A DNA stretch of 36,627 nt from an uncultured Alphaproteobacteria bacterium. Lineage in GTDB: Bacteria; Pseudomonadota; Alphaproteobacteria; RF32; CAG-239. The translations under genes were made by a program, and so were the position numbers. The stretch spans positions 1 to 36,627 of the forward strand of contig CALYBC010000014.1 in NCBI GenBank assembly GCA_944393725.1, read 5' to 3'. Shown here piece after piece: positions 15,045-23,543 of the stretch (the first letter of the stretch is position 1; every line of letters begins with the position of its first letter). Below the pieces are notes generated by a model, which did no database searches, was not told the origin of the DNA, and saw only the letters and a list, made by a program, of their open reading frames with translations.

Positions 15045-15965
15045 CTATATTTGCGAAATATAGTTATTTATTGCATCAGGCAAAATCACCACAATATTTT
15101 TATTTTTAAACTTATCACGAGACGCCAAATCCACAGCCGCCACCATAGCCGCGCCGGCAGATACTCCTATTGGCAATCCTTCGGTCTGTGCAACGGCTTT
15201 TGCCATATCCCAGGCATCAACATCCTCCACATCAAATACTTCACTAACCAGCTCTTTTTTATAAAGCGGCGGCACAAAACCGGCTCCGATTCCGGCAATT
15301 TTATGTAAACCTTTACTGCCTCCATTTAAGACATTGCTGTTTTTAGGCTCTACGGCAACGACATACAAGTCCGGATTAGAAGTTCTTAAAGCCTGTGCGA
15401 TTCCGCTCAAAGTTCCGGAAGTTCCCACCGCCGAAATTAAGACATCGACATTACCGTTCATTTCATCCCAAATCTCGGTACTGGTATTAAGCAAATGTGC
15501 TTCCATATTTTGCAAATTTTCAAACTGTTTAAGCATAACAACTTTATCTGATTTATTAGCTAAAATCTCTGCTTTGGCGATTGCCCCTTGCATTCCGTCT
15601 TCTTTAGGGGTCAAGATAACATCGGCACCAAAATATTTTACCATCTTAACTTTTTCTGCCGAAGTATCCTCCGGCATAATAATTAAAGCCTTCAGTTGCT
15701 TTGCTGCACAAATTGCCGCCATGGACACGCCGACATTACCGCTGGTTGCCTCAACAAAAACCGTATCTTCACCCACTTCAATCTTATCCAAAACCGCTTT
15801 AATCATATTCCAAGTTGCTCTGTCTTTTATTGAAAACAACGGGTTATAAAATTCGCATTTACCAAAAATTTTGGCTTTTAAGTTCAATCTTTTTTCTAAA
15901 GAGGTAAACTCCAGCATTGGAGTTTTTCCAATCATTTCGGTAATATTGGCAAAAGTTTTCAGCAT
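15045..15965 (-). CDS. cysK: Cysteine synthase-like PLP enzyme
   Basis: This belongs to the fold-type II PLP beta-replacement enzymes; cysteine synthases convert O-acetylserine and sulfide to cysteine. The likely Schiff-base Lys47 lies in FSIKDRA. The substrate loop is TSGNVG (74-79) rather than the usual TSGNTG, and the phosphate-binding glycine loop reads GTSGT (181-185) rather than GTGGT. The middle region EPKNSNVLNGG and GIGAGFVPP is typical, as is ILPDAINNYIS near the end. At 306 residues it is of normal length. It is a single gene between lptG and a divergent secreted protein gene. The motif changes leave the exact substrate open. Confidence 0.8.
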   Translation of the reverse strand: MLKTFANITEMIGKTPMLEFTSLEKRLNLKAKIFGKCEFYNPLFSIKDRATWNMIKAVLDKIEVGEDTVFVEATSGNVGVSMAAICAAKQLKALIIMPEDTSAEKVKMVKYFGADVILTPKEDGMQGAIAKAEILANKSDKVVMLKQFENLQNMEAHLLNTSTEIWDEMNGNVDVLISAVGTSGTLSGIAQALRTSNPDLYVVAVEPKNSNVLNGGSKGLHKIAGIGAGFVPPLYKKELVSEVFDVEDVDAWDMAKAVAQTEGLPIGVSAGAAMVAAVDLASRDKFKNKNIVVILPDAINNYISQI

Positions 15966-16063
15966 AAATCACCACATCCCTTTTGTTTATAAAGCACAAA
16001 AATATATAGACCCCTATAGCAAAAATATGCTATTATTGCAATGTTAATTTTAAGGGAAGGACT

Positions 16064-16627
16064 ATGAAGCATATAAGTTTTTTTGCTTTGATAAGTATTT
16101 TTTTATTGTTTGGGCAAAACGGACATTGCTCAAGCCTTGATGAGTTATACCGTGATGTCATCCGCTCCGACAATCAGGGCTACTTGCCTTTATTCGTAAA
16201 AAACCGCAAAACTCCTGACTTTAATTGGCTCGATGAAGAAAACTTCAAAAATTTACCTCAAGAAAAAATATCTCCCTTAAAAGATACTCAAAGACCGATG
16301 AGTTTATCCCGCGAATATACCAACCCATCAGCCTTAGAAAAATCCAGACAGCAGCAATGGCTAAAGACGCTGGCCGCCGTCAAAACCAATCAGGTCACCC
16401 CGCTTGAATTAAACGAAATCACTTCAAGAGTAAAAGAAAACGACCCTAAAGCCACCGAAATTTTAGCTTGGATGTACACTAAAGGTGTCGGAGTTTCCAA
16501 AGATTATGTCACAGCGTTTAATCTCTACAAAAAAGCTGCTTCGCTAAATGTCGCCAACGCTGATAAAAATGCCGTAATAGTATATAAATCAATGAATGAA
16601 GAGCAAAAGAAAAAGCTTTCTCGTTAA
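16064..16627 (+). CDS. Secreted protein with a C-terminal Sel1-like repeat
   Basis: Residues 1-22 form a signal peptide (MKHISFFALISIFLLFG...GHCSS), so the protein is exported to the periplasm. The middle 100 residues are polar and unrecognised. The C-terminal 60 residues contain one Sel1-type repeat: ATEILAWMYTKGVGVSKDYV followed by TAFNLYKKAASLNVANA. Such repeats are usually protein-binding. AAGGGAAGG precedes the ATG. It is transcribed divergently from the cysteine synthase gene, and its stop codon overlaps the gmk stop on the opposite strand by 4 nt. Confidence 0.75.
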   Translation: MKHISFFALISIFLLFGQNGHCSSLDELYRDVIRSDNQGYLPLFVKNRKTPDFNWLDEENFKNLPQEKISPLKDTQRPMSLSREYTNPSALEKSRQQQWLKTLAAVKTNQVTPLELNEITSRVKENDPKATEILAWMYTKGVGVSKDYVTAFNLYKKAASLNVANADKNAVIVYKSMNEEQKKKLSR

Positions 16628-17286
16628 CCTTCTTTTGCCTCTTTAATCAGCTCATCAACAAATCCCTTTAAGCCGATTTGTCTTACTCGGCGCATTCTCT
16701 CGCCGGAAATAATTTTCTGAATTTTGGTAACGGTTTCCTGCAAATTAACATTAACAATCACATAGTCAAACTCATCCCAATGGCTAACCTTATCCAGTAT
16801 TATCCCCATTCTTTTATCGATCACTTCTTGAGAGTCTGTTCCTCTGCCTTCCAAACGGCTTCTGAGCTCTCTGATTGACGGAGGCAACAAGTATATGGTT
16901 ACCACATCATCTTTAGCTTTTTGACGCATTTGTCTGGCGCCGGCCCAATCCATATCAAACAAAACATCTTGCCCGACATTAATAAAGCTATCCACTTCCG
17001 AACGCAGTGTCCCGTATCGCGAACCATATTGAGAATCAACATACTCATAGAATGCATCTTGTTTTAAGAATTCATTATACTGTTCATCGGTAACAAAATA
17101 ATAATCAACTCCTTCTACCTCACCGGCACGAGGAGCTCGTGTCGTAACCGAAACCGAAAATTTAATATTATCATCATTTTTCAACAACTCTTTAATTACA
17201 GTGCCTTTACCGGTTCCCGAAGGAGCTTCGATAATAAACATCGCCCCTTTTCTAACCTTACGCAATCTATCAATAATCTCGTCCAT
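16624..17286 (-). CDS. gmk: Guanylate kinase
   Basis: Gmk phosphorylates GMP (and dGMP) with ATP. The P-loop reads APSGTGKGT (21-29), with the last Ser of the usual GKST replaced by Gly. The GMP-binding SVTTRAPRAGEVEGVDYYFV, the lid region and YVDSQYGSRYGT follow. The length of 220 is normal. It lies 10 nt after yicC; a yicC-gmk pair is common in proteobacteria. It converges with the Sel1-protein gene, and both stops share TTAA. Confidence 0.94.
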   Translation of the reverse strand: MDEIIDRLRKVRKGAMFIIEAPSGTGKGTVIKELLKNDDNIKFSVSVTTRAPRAGEVEGVDYYFVTDEQYNEFLKQDAFYEYVDSQYGSRYGTLRSEVDSFINVGQDVLFDMDWAGARQMRQKAKDDVVTIYLLPPSIRELRSRLEGRGTDSQEVIDKRMGIILDKVSHWDEFDYVIVNVNLQETVTKIQKIISGERMRRVRQIGLKGFVDELIKEAKEG

Positions 17287-17296
17287 TTCTTTTCCC

Positions 17297-18199
17297 CTAT
17301 TCTATATTTTGAACTTGTTCTCTAAACTGCTCTATCAAAGATTTCAATTCCATACCCCAATCGGTTATTGCAATATCGGCAGATTTTGAGCAGGTTGTAT
17401 TAGCTTCGCGGTTAAGTTCCTGACACAAAAAGTCTAACCGCCTGCCCACTGCTTCATTGGAATTTAACAACTGTTTTGCTGTTTTGATATGGGCTTTTAA
17501 ACGATCGATTTCTTCTCTTATATCGGCTCTGGTAACCAAAAACACTATTTCCTGAGCCATTCTGTCTTCGCTTATCTGTACATCTGCAGTATATTGCTTC
17601 AACATTTCTTGCAGTTTTTCTTTAATTTTTTCCGGCAAAATATCGGCAGCTTGCTCAATGTTGGCGACGATAGCAGTTATTTTATCTAAAATTGCCTCCA
17701 ACGCAACTTTTATTTTTTTGCCTTCATTTTCTCGGTCTTGACGCAGCCTATCACACAAATCTGCAAAATCGGCCAAAATTTTACCTCGCAAAACCACCGC
17801 TTCATTCTCACTGAGCTGAGCATCTTCAAGCTCGATAACCCCTCGTAATGCCATTAATTCCGAAGCTCTGGGCTGGGCAATTTTACCGGAATACTTTTCA
17901 CTCAAGGCCAAAGCTTCTTCGGTTAATTTTTGCAATAAATCAGTGTCGATTTTTACCTTTTTTGCATTTGTTTCTGAGTTTATTTCCAGCATTGCACTTA
18001 CACTGCCGCGATTTATATAAGAAGCGGCAGTATTTTTTATTACCATTGCCAAATCTTCATACCCTGAAGGCAACTTTGTCTTCATATCAAAAGATTTACC
18101 ATTAACGGTTTTTATTTCCCACATCCAATTAATATTTTCTTCGGCTGTTTGCAAACTTCCGTTACTTCTTGCAAAACCGGTCATGCTTGCTATACTCAA
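17297..18199 (-). CDS. yicC: YicC family endoribonuclease
   Basis: YicC-type proteins are RNA-binding ribonucleases that act on structured small RNAs in E. coli. The N-terminus SIASMTGFARS and the C-terminal region with LDFLCQELNREANTTCSKS and ELKSLIEQFREQVQNIE are hallmarks of the family. I start it at a TTG (18199) because GGAG lies exactly 8 nt upstream and the protein then reads MSIASMTGFAR, as in homologues. A frame starting at an ATG 39 nt upstream has no SD. Length is 300. It precedes gmk by 10 nt and is divergent from the SDR gene. Confidence 0.9.
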   Translation of the reverse strand: MSIASMTGFARSNGSLQTAEENINWMWEIKTVNGKSFDMKTKLPSGYEDLAMVIKNTAASYINRGSVSAMLEINSETNAKKVKIDTDLLQKLTEEALALSEKYSGKIAQPRASELMALRGVIELEDAQLSENEAVVLRGKILADFADLCDRLRQDRENEGKKIKVALEAILDKITAIVANIEQAADILPEKIKEKLQEMLKQYTADVQISEDRMAQEIVFLVTRADIREEIDRLKAHIKTAKQLLNSNEAVGRRLDFLCQELNREANTTCSKSADIAITDWGMELKSLIEQFREQVQNIE

Positions 18200-18278
18200 G
18201 GTAAGAACTCCGTTTTGTAAATTAAATTTTGCAAACATTATAAAAACAAAAGTTTAATAAGTTTTTAAAGGAAAAATA

Positions 18279-19040
18279 ATGACCAAATTTTCTCATGTAC
18301 TAATCACCGGAGCCTCATCAGGCATTGGTGAAGCTTTGGCTTTGCACTATGCATCCTTAAAAGTAGCTCGTTTATCACTGTGCGGCCGCAACGAAGAAAG
18401 ATTAAATCAGGTTGCCGCCAAATGCAAAGAATTGGGCTGTGAAGTCACGGCTGTAAAACTTGATGTTTCTGATGCTGCTGCCGTTAAAAATTGGATAGAA
18501 AAATGCAATGCCCAACTTCCGCTCAACTTGGTCTTTGCCAATGCCGGTGTCGGCTCCGTAGAAGAAACATCGGAAAATGTCCGCAACACCTTCAACATTA
18601 ATGTCATGGGTGTTGTAAATACGGTTCTTCCTACCATCGAGCTTTTCAAAAAAGCTCCGTCAGAACAGGTAAAACAGATTGCTATTACATCTTCAATCGC
18701 CGGTTATCACGGTATGCCGACCTGCCCGTCTTATTCTGCTTCCAAAGCTTGTGTCAAAGCCTGGGGCGAAGGTTTAAGATTGCACTTAAAAAGTCTCGGC
18801 ATTGGTGTTTCCACTATTTGCCCCGGATTTGTTCGTTCGCGCATTACCGATAAAAACACCTGTCCCATGCCGTTTTTTATGGAGGCAGACCAAGCCGCAC
18901 GCATTATCGCCGCAAGAATAGAAAAAAATATCGGTCTGATAGTTTTTCCCTGGCAAATGCGTTTAGCGGTTTGGTTTGGATCAATTCTACCCAACTGTAT
19001 CAGCGATTTTATTTATGATAAATTACCGTACAAGGCCTAG
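18279..19040 (+). CDS. Short-chain dehydrogenase/reductase (SDR)
   Basis: A classical SDR of 253 residues. The cofactor motif TGASSGIG is at 10-17, NAG at 88-90, and the catalytic residues Ser139, Tyr152 and Lys156 are in ITSSIAG and YSASK. Arg37 follows the second strand (LCGRN), which suggests NADP. The C-terminal 50 residues contain a hydrophobic patch (PWQMRLAVWFGSILPNCISDF), possibly for membrane or lipid association as in SDRs acting on lipids. The substrate is unknown. AAAGGA precedes the ATG. It converges on the AmpG-like gene, and their stops share CTAG. Confidence 0.85.
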   Translation: MTKFSHVLITGASSGIGEALALHYASLKVARLSLCGRNEERLNQVAAKCKELGCEVTAVKLDVSDAAAVKNWIEKCNAQLPLNLVFANAGVGSVEETSENVRNTFNINVMGVVNTVLPTIELFKKAPSEQVKQIAITSSIAGYHGMPTCPSYSASKACVKAWGEGLRLHLKSLGIGVSTICPGFVRSRITDKNTCPMPFFMEADQAARIIAARIEKNIGLIVFPWQMRLAVWFGSILPNCISDFIYDKLPYKA

Positions 19041-20296
19041 TTTTTAATAGCTTTTACCCTTATCAAGTACCACAAAATCAATAACCCTGGCACCGCCATT
19101 ATTGTGGTAATAATAAAGAAACACTGCCAAGACACTGCTGCCGCGACCACTCCCGAAGTCGCGGCAAAAATGTCGCGTGCTGCCCCCATAAATGACGACA
19201 ACAAAGCATATTGTGTCGCGGTATATTTTCTGTTACATAACGCCGATAAATAAGCCACAAAAGCCGCCGTTCCCATACCGCCTGAAATATTTTCGATAAA
19301 TATGTTAAGCATTAACACTTGCGCATTATTTCCCACATAAGCCTGCCCGACATACACCAGATTTGATAAACCTTGCAAAAATCCGCAAACAACCAATGCC
19401 CTCACTAAGCCGATTTTTGCAACCACTGCGCCACCGATAACCGTTCCGATAATGGTCGCAATCACCCCATAAATTTTGATGATTGATGCGATTTGAATTT
19501 TAGAAAATCCCATATCGTCAAAAAACGGATAGGCCATCGGAGCCACATAGGCATCACTCATCCGATAAAAGAAAATAAACAGCAATATAACAGCCCATTT
19601 GTCGCGTTTCATAAAATCGGTAAACGGCTTCACCACCGCATTTACAACCGTAGCCCGCAAAGTCTTAGGCTTAGACGGTTTATTATTTTCCGGTTCTTTG
19701 GCAACCCAAATCGACACCAAACCGACGACAACACCGCAAGCCATAATTTGATATACTGTTGACCAATCCCAAAATTCTGCCAAGAACAAAGCACCGGCTC
19801 CGGAAAAAATCGTACCGATTCTATATCCTAACACAAATACTGCTACACCGGCAGCTTGTTCTTTAGGCTTAAATCTCTCAATACGATAAGCGTCTAAAAC
19901 GATATCTTGCGACGCCGAAAATAATGCTGCCAAAAGCACCCAAAAAGCAAATAATAACGGTGAAACTTCAGGTTCTGACACCGACATCACCAGCAGTGAT
20001 ATTATCAATAAAATCTGCAAAAATACCGCCCAAGAACGACGCCGTCCAAGTCTTGACAATAACGGTAAGCTTACTTGGTCGATTAACGGCGAGAACAACC
20101 ACTTAAAGCTATAAGGAGCTTTTACCAATGAAAAGAGCCCGATTGCCGCCAAAGAAATACCGACATCTTTCAACCACAAAGACAAAGTAGATGACACCAA
20201 CAAAAACGGCAAACCCGAAACAAATCCGAGCAACAACATCAGAGGCATTCTTCTGTCGGCATAAATTTTTAGCGATTTTACCCAGCTCAACAACAC
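19037..20296 (-). CDS. ampG: AmpG-like MFS permease
   Basis: AmpG imports GlcNAc-anhydroMurNAc peptides from the periplasm for peptidoglycan recycling. The protein has about 12 membrane segments. Its N-terminus SLKIYADRRMPLMLLLGFVSGLPFLL, then LSLWLKDVGISLAAIG and SQDIVLDAYRIE match the AmpG subfamily of MFS. I start at a GTG (20296) because GGAG lies exactly 8 nt upstream; a longer frame from an upstream TTG has no SD. Length is about 419, shorter than some AmpG with C-terminal extra helices. It lies downstream of hppA, separated by a terminator, and converges on the SDR gene. Confidence 0.85.
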   Translation of the reverse strand: MLLSWVKSLKIYADRRMPLMLLLGFVSGLPFLLVSSTLSLWLKDVGISLAAIGLFSLVKAPYSFKWLFSPLIDQVSLPLLSRLGRRRSWAVFLQILLIISLLVMSVSEPEVSPLLFAFWVLLAALFSASQDIVLDAYRIERFKPKEQAAGVAVFVLGYRIGTIFSGAGALFLAEFWDWSTVYQIMACGVVVGLVSIWVAKEPENNKPSKPKTLRATVVNAVVKPFTDFMKRDKWAVILLFIFFYRMSDAYVAPMAYPFFDDMGFSKIQIASIIKIYGVIATIIGTVIGGAVVAKIGLVRALVVCGFLQGLSNLVYVGQAYVGNNAQVLMLNIFIENISGGMGTAAFVAYLSALCNRKYTATQYALLSSFMGAARDIFAATSGVVAAAVSWQCFFIITTIMAVPGLLILWYLIRVKAIKN

Positions 20297-20350
20297 GGCA
20301 ATTTCTCCTTTTATTGTTACTTTAACAGACAAAGTCTAACATTTAATTAA

Positions 20351-20380
20351 AGCCCCCGAAGCTTTCACGCTTCGGAGGCT
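20351..20380 (-). terminator. Intrinsic terminator after hppA
   Basis: AGCC-CCGAAGC (20351-20362) pairs with GCTTCGG-GGCT (20369-20380) around a 6-nt loop. On the minus strand TTTAATTAAA follows, a weak T-tract. It lies 28 nt past the hppA stop and 55 nt before the AmpG-like gene. Confidence 0.65.
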
Positions 20381-20407
20381 CTAACTGCTTATTTTCTAAA
20401 GATTAAG

Positions 20408-22837
20408 TTAGTCTTTATTTGCCGGCTCGATTCTCATGGCATAGAAAGAACGCCAAACAAAAATCAATCCCAAAGCAAAGAAGGCGATTCCCAATCCCAA
20501 CGATACGCACTTCGGAGCTGCCACGGCCATTTCAACCGCCAACAAACCAAATAAAGTGGTAAATTTAATAATCGGGTTCAAAGCTACCGACGAGGTATCC
20601 TTATACGGGTCTCCAACGGTATCACCTACTACCGAAGCATCATGCAACGGAGTACCTTTTTCGCCTAAATCAACCTCAACTACCTTTTTAGCATTATCCC
20701 AAGCACCGCCGGCATTAGCCATATACAAAGCCTGGAACAAACCAAATACGGCAATTGAAATCAAGTAGCTGGCAAATAAATTTGCATCAAAGCACGCAAA
20801 AGCTATCGTGAAAGAGAAAATCACGATAAAGATATTAAACATACCTTTTTGCGCATACAAAGTACAAATTTGCACCACTTTCTTTGAATCTTCGATTGAA
20901 GCAGCTTTTGCGGTATTTAGCTTAATGTGCTTTTTAATATAGTTTACCGCACGATAAGCTCCGGTAGAAACGGCTTGCATTGAAGCACCCGAGAACCAGA
21001 ATATTACCGCACCGCCCAGTATGATACCGAACAACACTTCGGGGTCCAAAAGGTTAAGCTGCAAGTTTAGCAACAAGATTATTGAGAAAATCATGGTCGT
21101 AGCACCGATAACGGCCGTTCCGATTAACACCGGCTTAGCCGTAGCCTTAAAGGTATTTCCGGCTGAATCGTTTTCTTCCAAGAAGTGTTTACCTTTTTCA
21201 AAATCGGGCTTAAATCCATAATCTTTTTCAATCTCTTTATTAATACCTTTAATATTTTCAATCTGCGACAATTCAAATACGGATTGAGCATTATCGGTAA
21301 CCGGTCCGTAAGAGTCAACGGCAATGGTCACAGGTCCCATACCGAGCATACCGAAAGCCACCAAACCGAAAGCAAATATTGTCGGATATACCATGAAAGC
21401 ATCCAAACCTTCGCGAGCGGTAAAGTAAGCAACGGCCATCAAACCGACCATAACCAAACCTTGCCAAAAGGCCGAGAAGTTACCGGCAACAATACCGGAG
21501 ATAATGTTAAGAGAAGCACCGGCTTCGCGTGAAGCATTAACCACTTCTTCCACATGTTTGGATTTTGATGAAGTGAAAATTTTGGTAAATTCCGGAATTA
21601 ATGCTGCAGCCAAGGTACCGCAAGAAATAATAACCGAAAGTTTCCACCACAAATTCTCGTCCATATCGCCAATCATCACATAAGATACGCCGAAGGTAAC
21701 CAAAATAGAAATGATTGAAGTTAACCAAATCAATGTTGTCAGCGGAGTTTCAAAATTGAAAGCATCTTTTTTACCGAATGCCAATTTAGAGAACACTCCG
21801 TTCAACCAGTAAGAAACGACCGATGTCAAAATCATCAACAATCTCATGGCAAAAATCCATACGATTAACCTTGCCTGAATATCGATTCCGTTTTGCATCA
21901 TAACCAAATCTCCGTTTGAGGCATACATCATGCCGGCACCCAAAACGATGAAGCTGATTAAAGCCACACCGGTCACGCCATAGGTTTCAAAACCATCAGC
22001 GGTAGGTCCGACAGAGTCGCCGGCATTATCACCGGTACAGTCAGCAATAACACCGGGGTTTCTGGCATCATCCTCATCAATTTTGAAAATAATTTTCATC
22101 AAATCTGCACCGATATCGGCAATTTTGGTAAAGATACCGCCGCAAATACGCAAAGCCGAAGCCCCGAGAGATTCACCAATGGCAAAACCGATAAAGCAAG
22201 CACCGGCATTTTCTTTATCTACAAACAAGAGAATGGAAATCATCATTACCAATTCGACACAGATAAGCAAAACACCGATAGACATACCGGAACGCAAAGG
22301 TAAATTCATTACCGGATAGGGTTTTCCTTTCAATGACATAAAAGCGGTACGCGAATTAGCATAAGTATTAATTCGCATACCGAACCAAGCCACTGTGTAA
22401 GAACCCAAAATACCCAAAATTGACCAAGCCAAAACGGTCAATACTTTAGGCAACGGAGTTGCGTTCAAATAGTAGAAATAGTAGAATATGCAGGCGGCAA
22501 TAAACAATTCCAAAACCACCAACAATTTAGCTTGTTGTTTCATGTAAGTTTTGCATGTTTCATAAATTGTATGCGAAACATTGAGCATAGCTTTATGAGC
22601 CGGCATTCTTTTAATTCCGACAAATTCATACAAACCAAACAGCAAACCGAACGCACAAATTGCCAAACCATAAAGCAAAATATGTGATCCGGTAATTGCA
22701 TAACCAAAGATGTTATAAGAAACATCCAGCGACGGAATTTTCAAATCAATTTCCGAGGCCAAAGCCGCGTTGGTCATAGCTAAAAATGCAGCCACCACCC
22801 AAGCGACTAAACTTTTTCTTTTTTTTAGGTTTATCAT
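20408..22837 (-). CDS. hppA: Membrane-bound ion-translocating pyrophosphatase
   Basis: This enzyme couples pyrophosphate hydrolysis to proton or sodium export across the inner membrane. About 16 membrane helices are visible. Substrate-binding motifs are EDDARNP (255-261), GDNAGDSVGPTAD (269-281), and the C-terminal DTVGDPYKDTSS. Lys564 in GNTFKA occupies the position that is Lys in potassium-independent and Ala in potassium-dependent forms. At 809 residues it is about 100 longer than the usual alphaproteobacterial H+-PPase, and the GDNAGDSVGPTADGFETYG motif resembles Bacteroidetes and related lineages, suggesting transfer. The N-terminus may be a signal-like helix. AAGGA lies 7 nt before the ATG. 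Confidence 0.92.
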   Translation of the reverse strand: MINLKKRKSLVAWVVAAFLAMTNAALASEIDLKIPSLDVSYNIFGYAITGSHILLYGLAICAFGLLFGLYEFVGIKRMPAHKAMLNVSHTIYETCKTYMKQQAKLLVVLELFIAACIFYYFYYLNATPLPKVLTVLAWSILGILGSYTVAWFGMRINTYANSRTAFMSLKGKPYPVMNLPLRSGMSIGVLLICVELVMMISILLFVDKENAGACFIGFAIGESLGASALRICGGIFTKIADIGADLMKIIFKIDEDDARNPGVIADCTGDNAGDSVGPTADGFETYGVTGVALISFIVLGAGMMYASNGDLVMMQNGIDIQARLIVWIFAMRLLMILTSVVSYWLNGVFSKLAFGKKDAFNFETPLTTLIWLTSIISILVTFGVSYVMIGDMDENLWWKLSVIISCGTLAAALIPEFTKIFTSSKSKHVEEVVNASREAGASLNIISGIVAGNFSAFWQGLVMVGLMAVAYFTAREGLDAFMVYPTIFAFGLVAFGMLGMGPVTIAVDSYGPVTDNAQSVFELSQIENIKGINKEIEKDYGFKPDFEKGKHFLEENDSAGNTFKATAKPVLIGTAVIGATTMIFSIILLLNLQLNLLDPEVLFGIILGGAVIFWFSGASMQAVSTGAYRAVNYIKKHIKLNTAKAASIEDSKKVVQICTLYAQKGMFNIFIVIFSFTIAFACFDANLFASYLISIAVFGLFQALYMANAGGAWDNAKKVVEVDLGEKGTPLHDASVVGDTVGDPYKDTSSVALNPIIKFTTLFGLLAVEMAVAAPKCVSLGLGIAFFALGLIFVWRSFYAMRIEPANKD

Positions 22838-22874
22838 ATCAGATTCCTTAAATACGATTAATCCACAAACTATA

Positions 22875-22883
22875 ATTATAACA
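22875..22883 (-). promoter_or_regulatory. Candidate extended -10 promoter for hppA
   Basis: On the minus strand TGTTATAAT matches an extended -10 element (TGnTATAAT). It lies about 40 nt before the hppA ATG and would give a short leader. No good -35 was found, as expected for extended -10 promoters. Confidence 0.45.
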
Positions 22884-22982
22884 GGACAACCGACCCGAAA
22901 GCCGGCTATCGATTCGTCATGTTATGGCTTTAAGATACTGCCAAGAGTCTAAATAATCGGTTAAACAAGCACTGATTCTTTT

Positions 22983-23543
22983 CTATATCATGGTAAAAAG
23001 AGCAATAAATAATACCGTATACATTACCACGCCCAAGAAATGCGAGCGAGCAACTTTAAAATCGGTTGAAGACGGCATTGAATTCTCAATGATGATTGTC
23101 TGCAACAACACATACAGGGTATAGTTTACAAAAGATGGCGTAATAGCCGGCAAAATATAGCGGTTAATATAAAATCCGATAGGCAGCAACAACAAAGGAG
23201 CCAAAGCCGCCGGCACGGCATTATAGAAAGTAATATTGGTAAACCCGACACTTCCCATTACATAATTACCATCCATATTTCTTTTAGGGATAAGAGAAAA
23301 ATTACAAGGCTTAGCGTTCATCACCAACCCGACCGTAAAATGCATCAACTCGTGCAAGATTGTTCCCGGAATATTGATTAGAGCGCTCATAAACATAGAA
23401 CTGTAGGTTGCGTTTTTTAGATGTACCAAAACTATCACCAACAAGATCATATAAAAACGATTATTAAAAAAAGTCTGCAAAAACGAATAAGAATTTATAT
23501 ATTCCCAAAAGGCCCAAAAGCTGTAATAAATTTGTTCCAACAT
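22983..23543 (-). CDS. Small membrane protein with a zinc-metalloprotease (HExxH) motif
   Basis: The 186-residue protein has about five hydrophobic segments. HELMH (64-68) lies in the second one, and an SSTDF segment near residue 160 may supply the third zinc ligand, as in M50-type intramembrane or M50-related proteases. No specific family was recognised. Its ATG directly follows the TetR stop codon (TAAATG), with GGAGG 11 nt upstream inside the TetR gene, so the two are one translationally close operon. This suggests that the regulator controls it. A similar but unrelated-looking HExxH membrane protein is encoded at 26519-27196. Confidence 0.7.
   Translation of the reverse strand: MLEQIYYSFWAFWEYINSYSFLQTFFNNRFYMILLVIVLVHLKNATYSSMFMSALINIPGTILHELMHFTVGLVMNAKPCNFSLIPKRNMDGNYVMGSVGFTNITFYNAVPAALAPLLLLPIGFYINRYILPAITPSFVNYTLYVLLQTIIIENSMPSSTDFKVARSHFLGVVMYTVLFIALFTMI

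Noticed and set aside
22840..22982. Riboswitch or small RNA in the gap upstream of hppA
   Set aside because: Only a possible extended -10 promoter was found; no stable conserved fold or known riboswitch core could be recognised.
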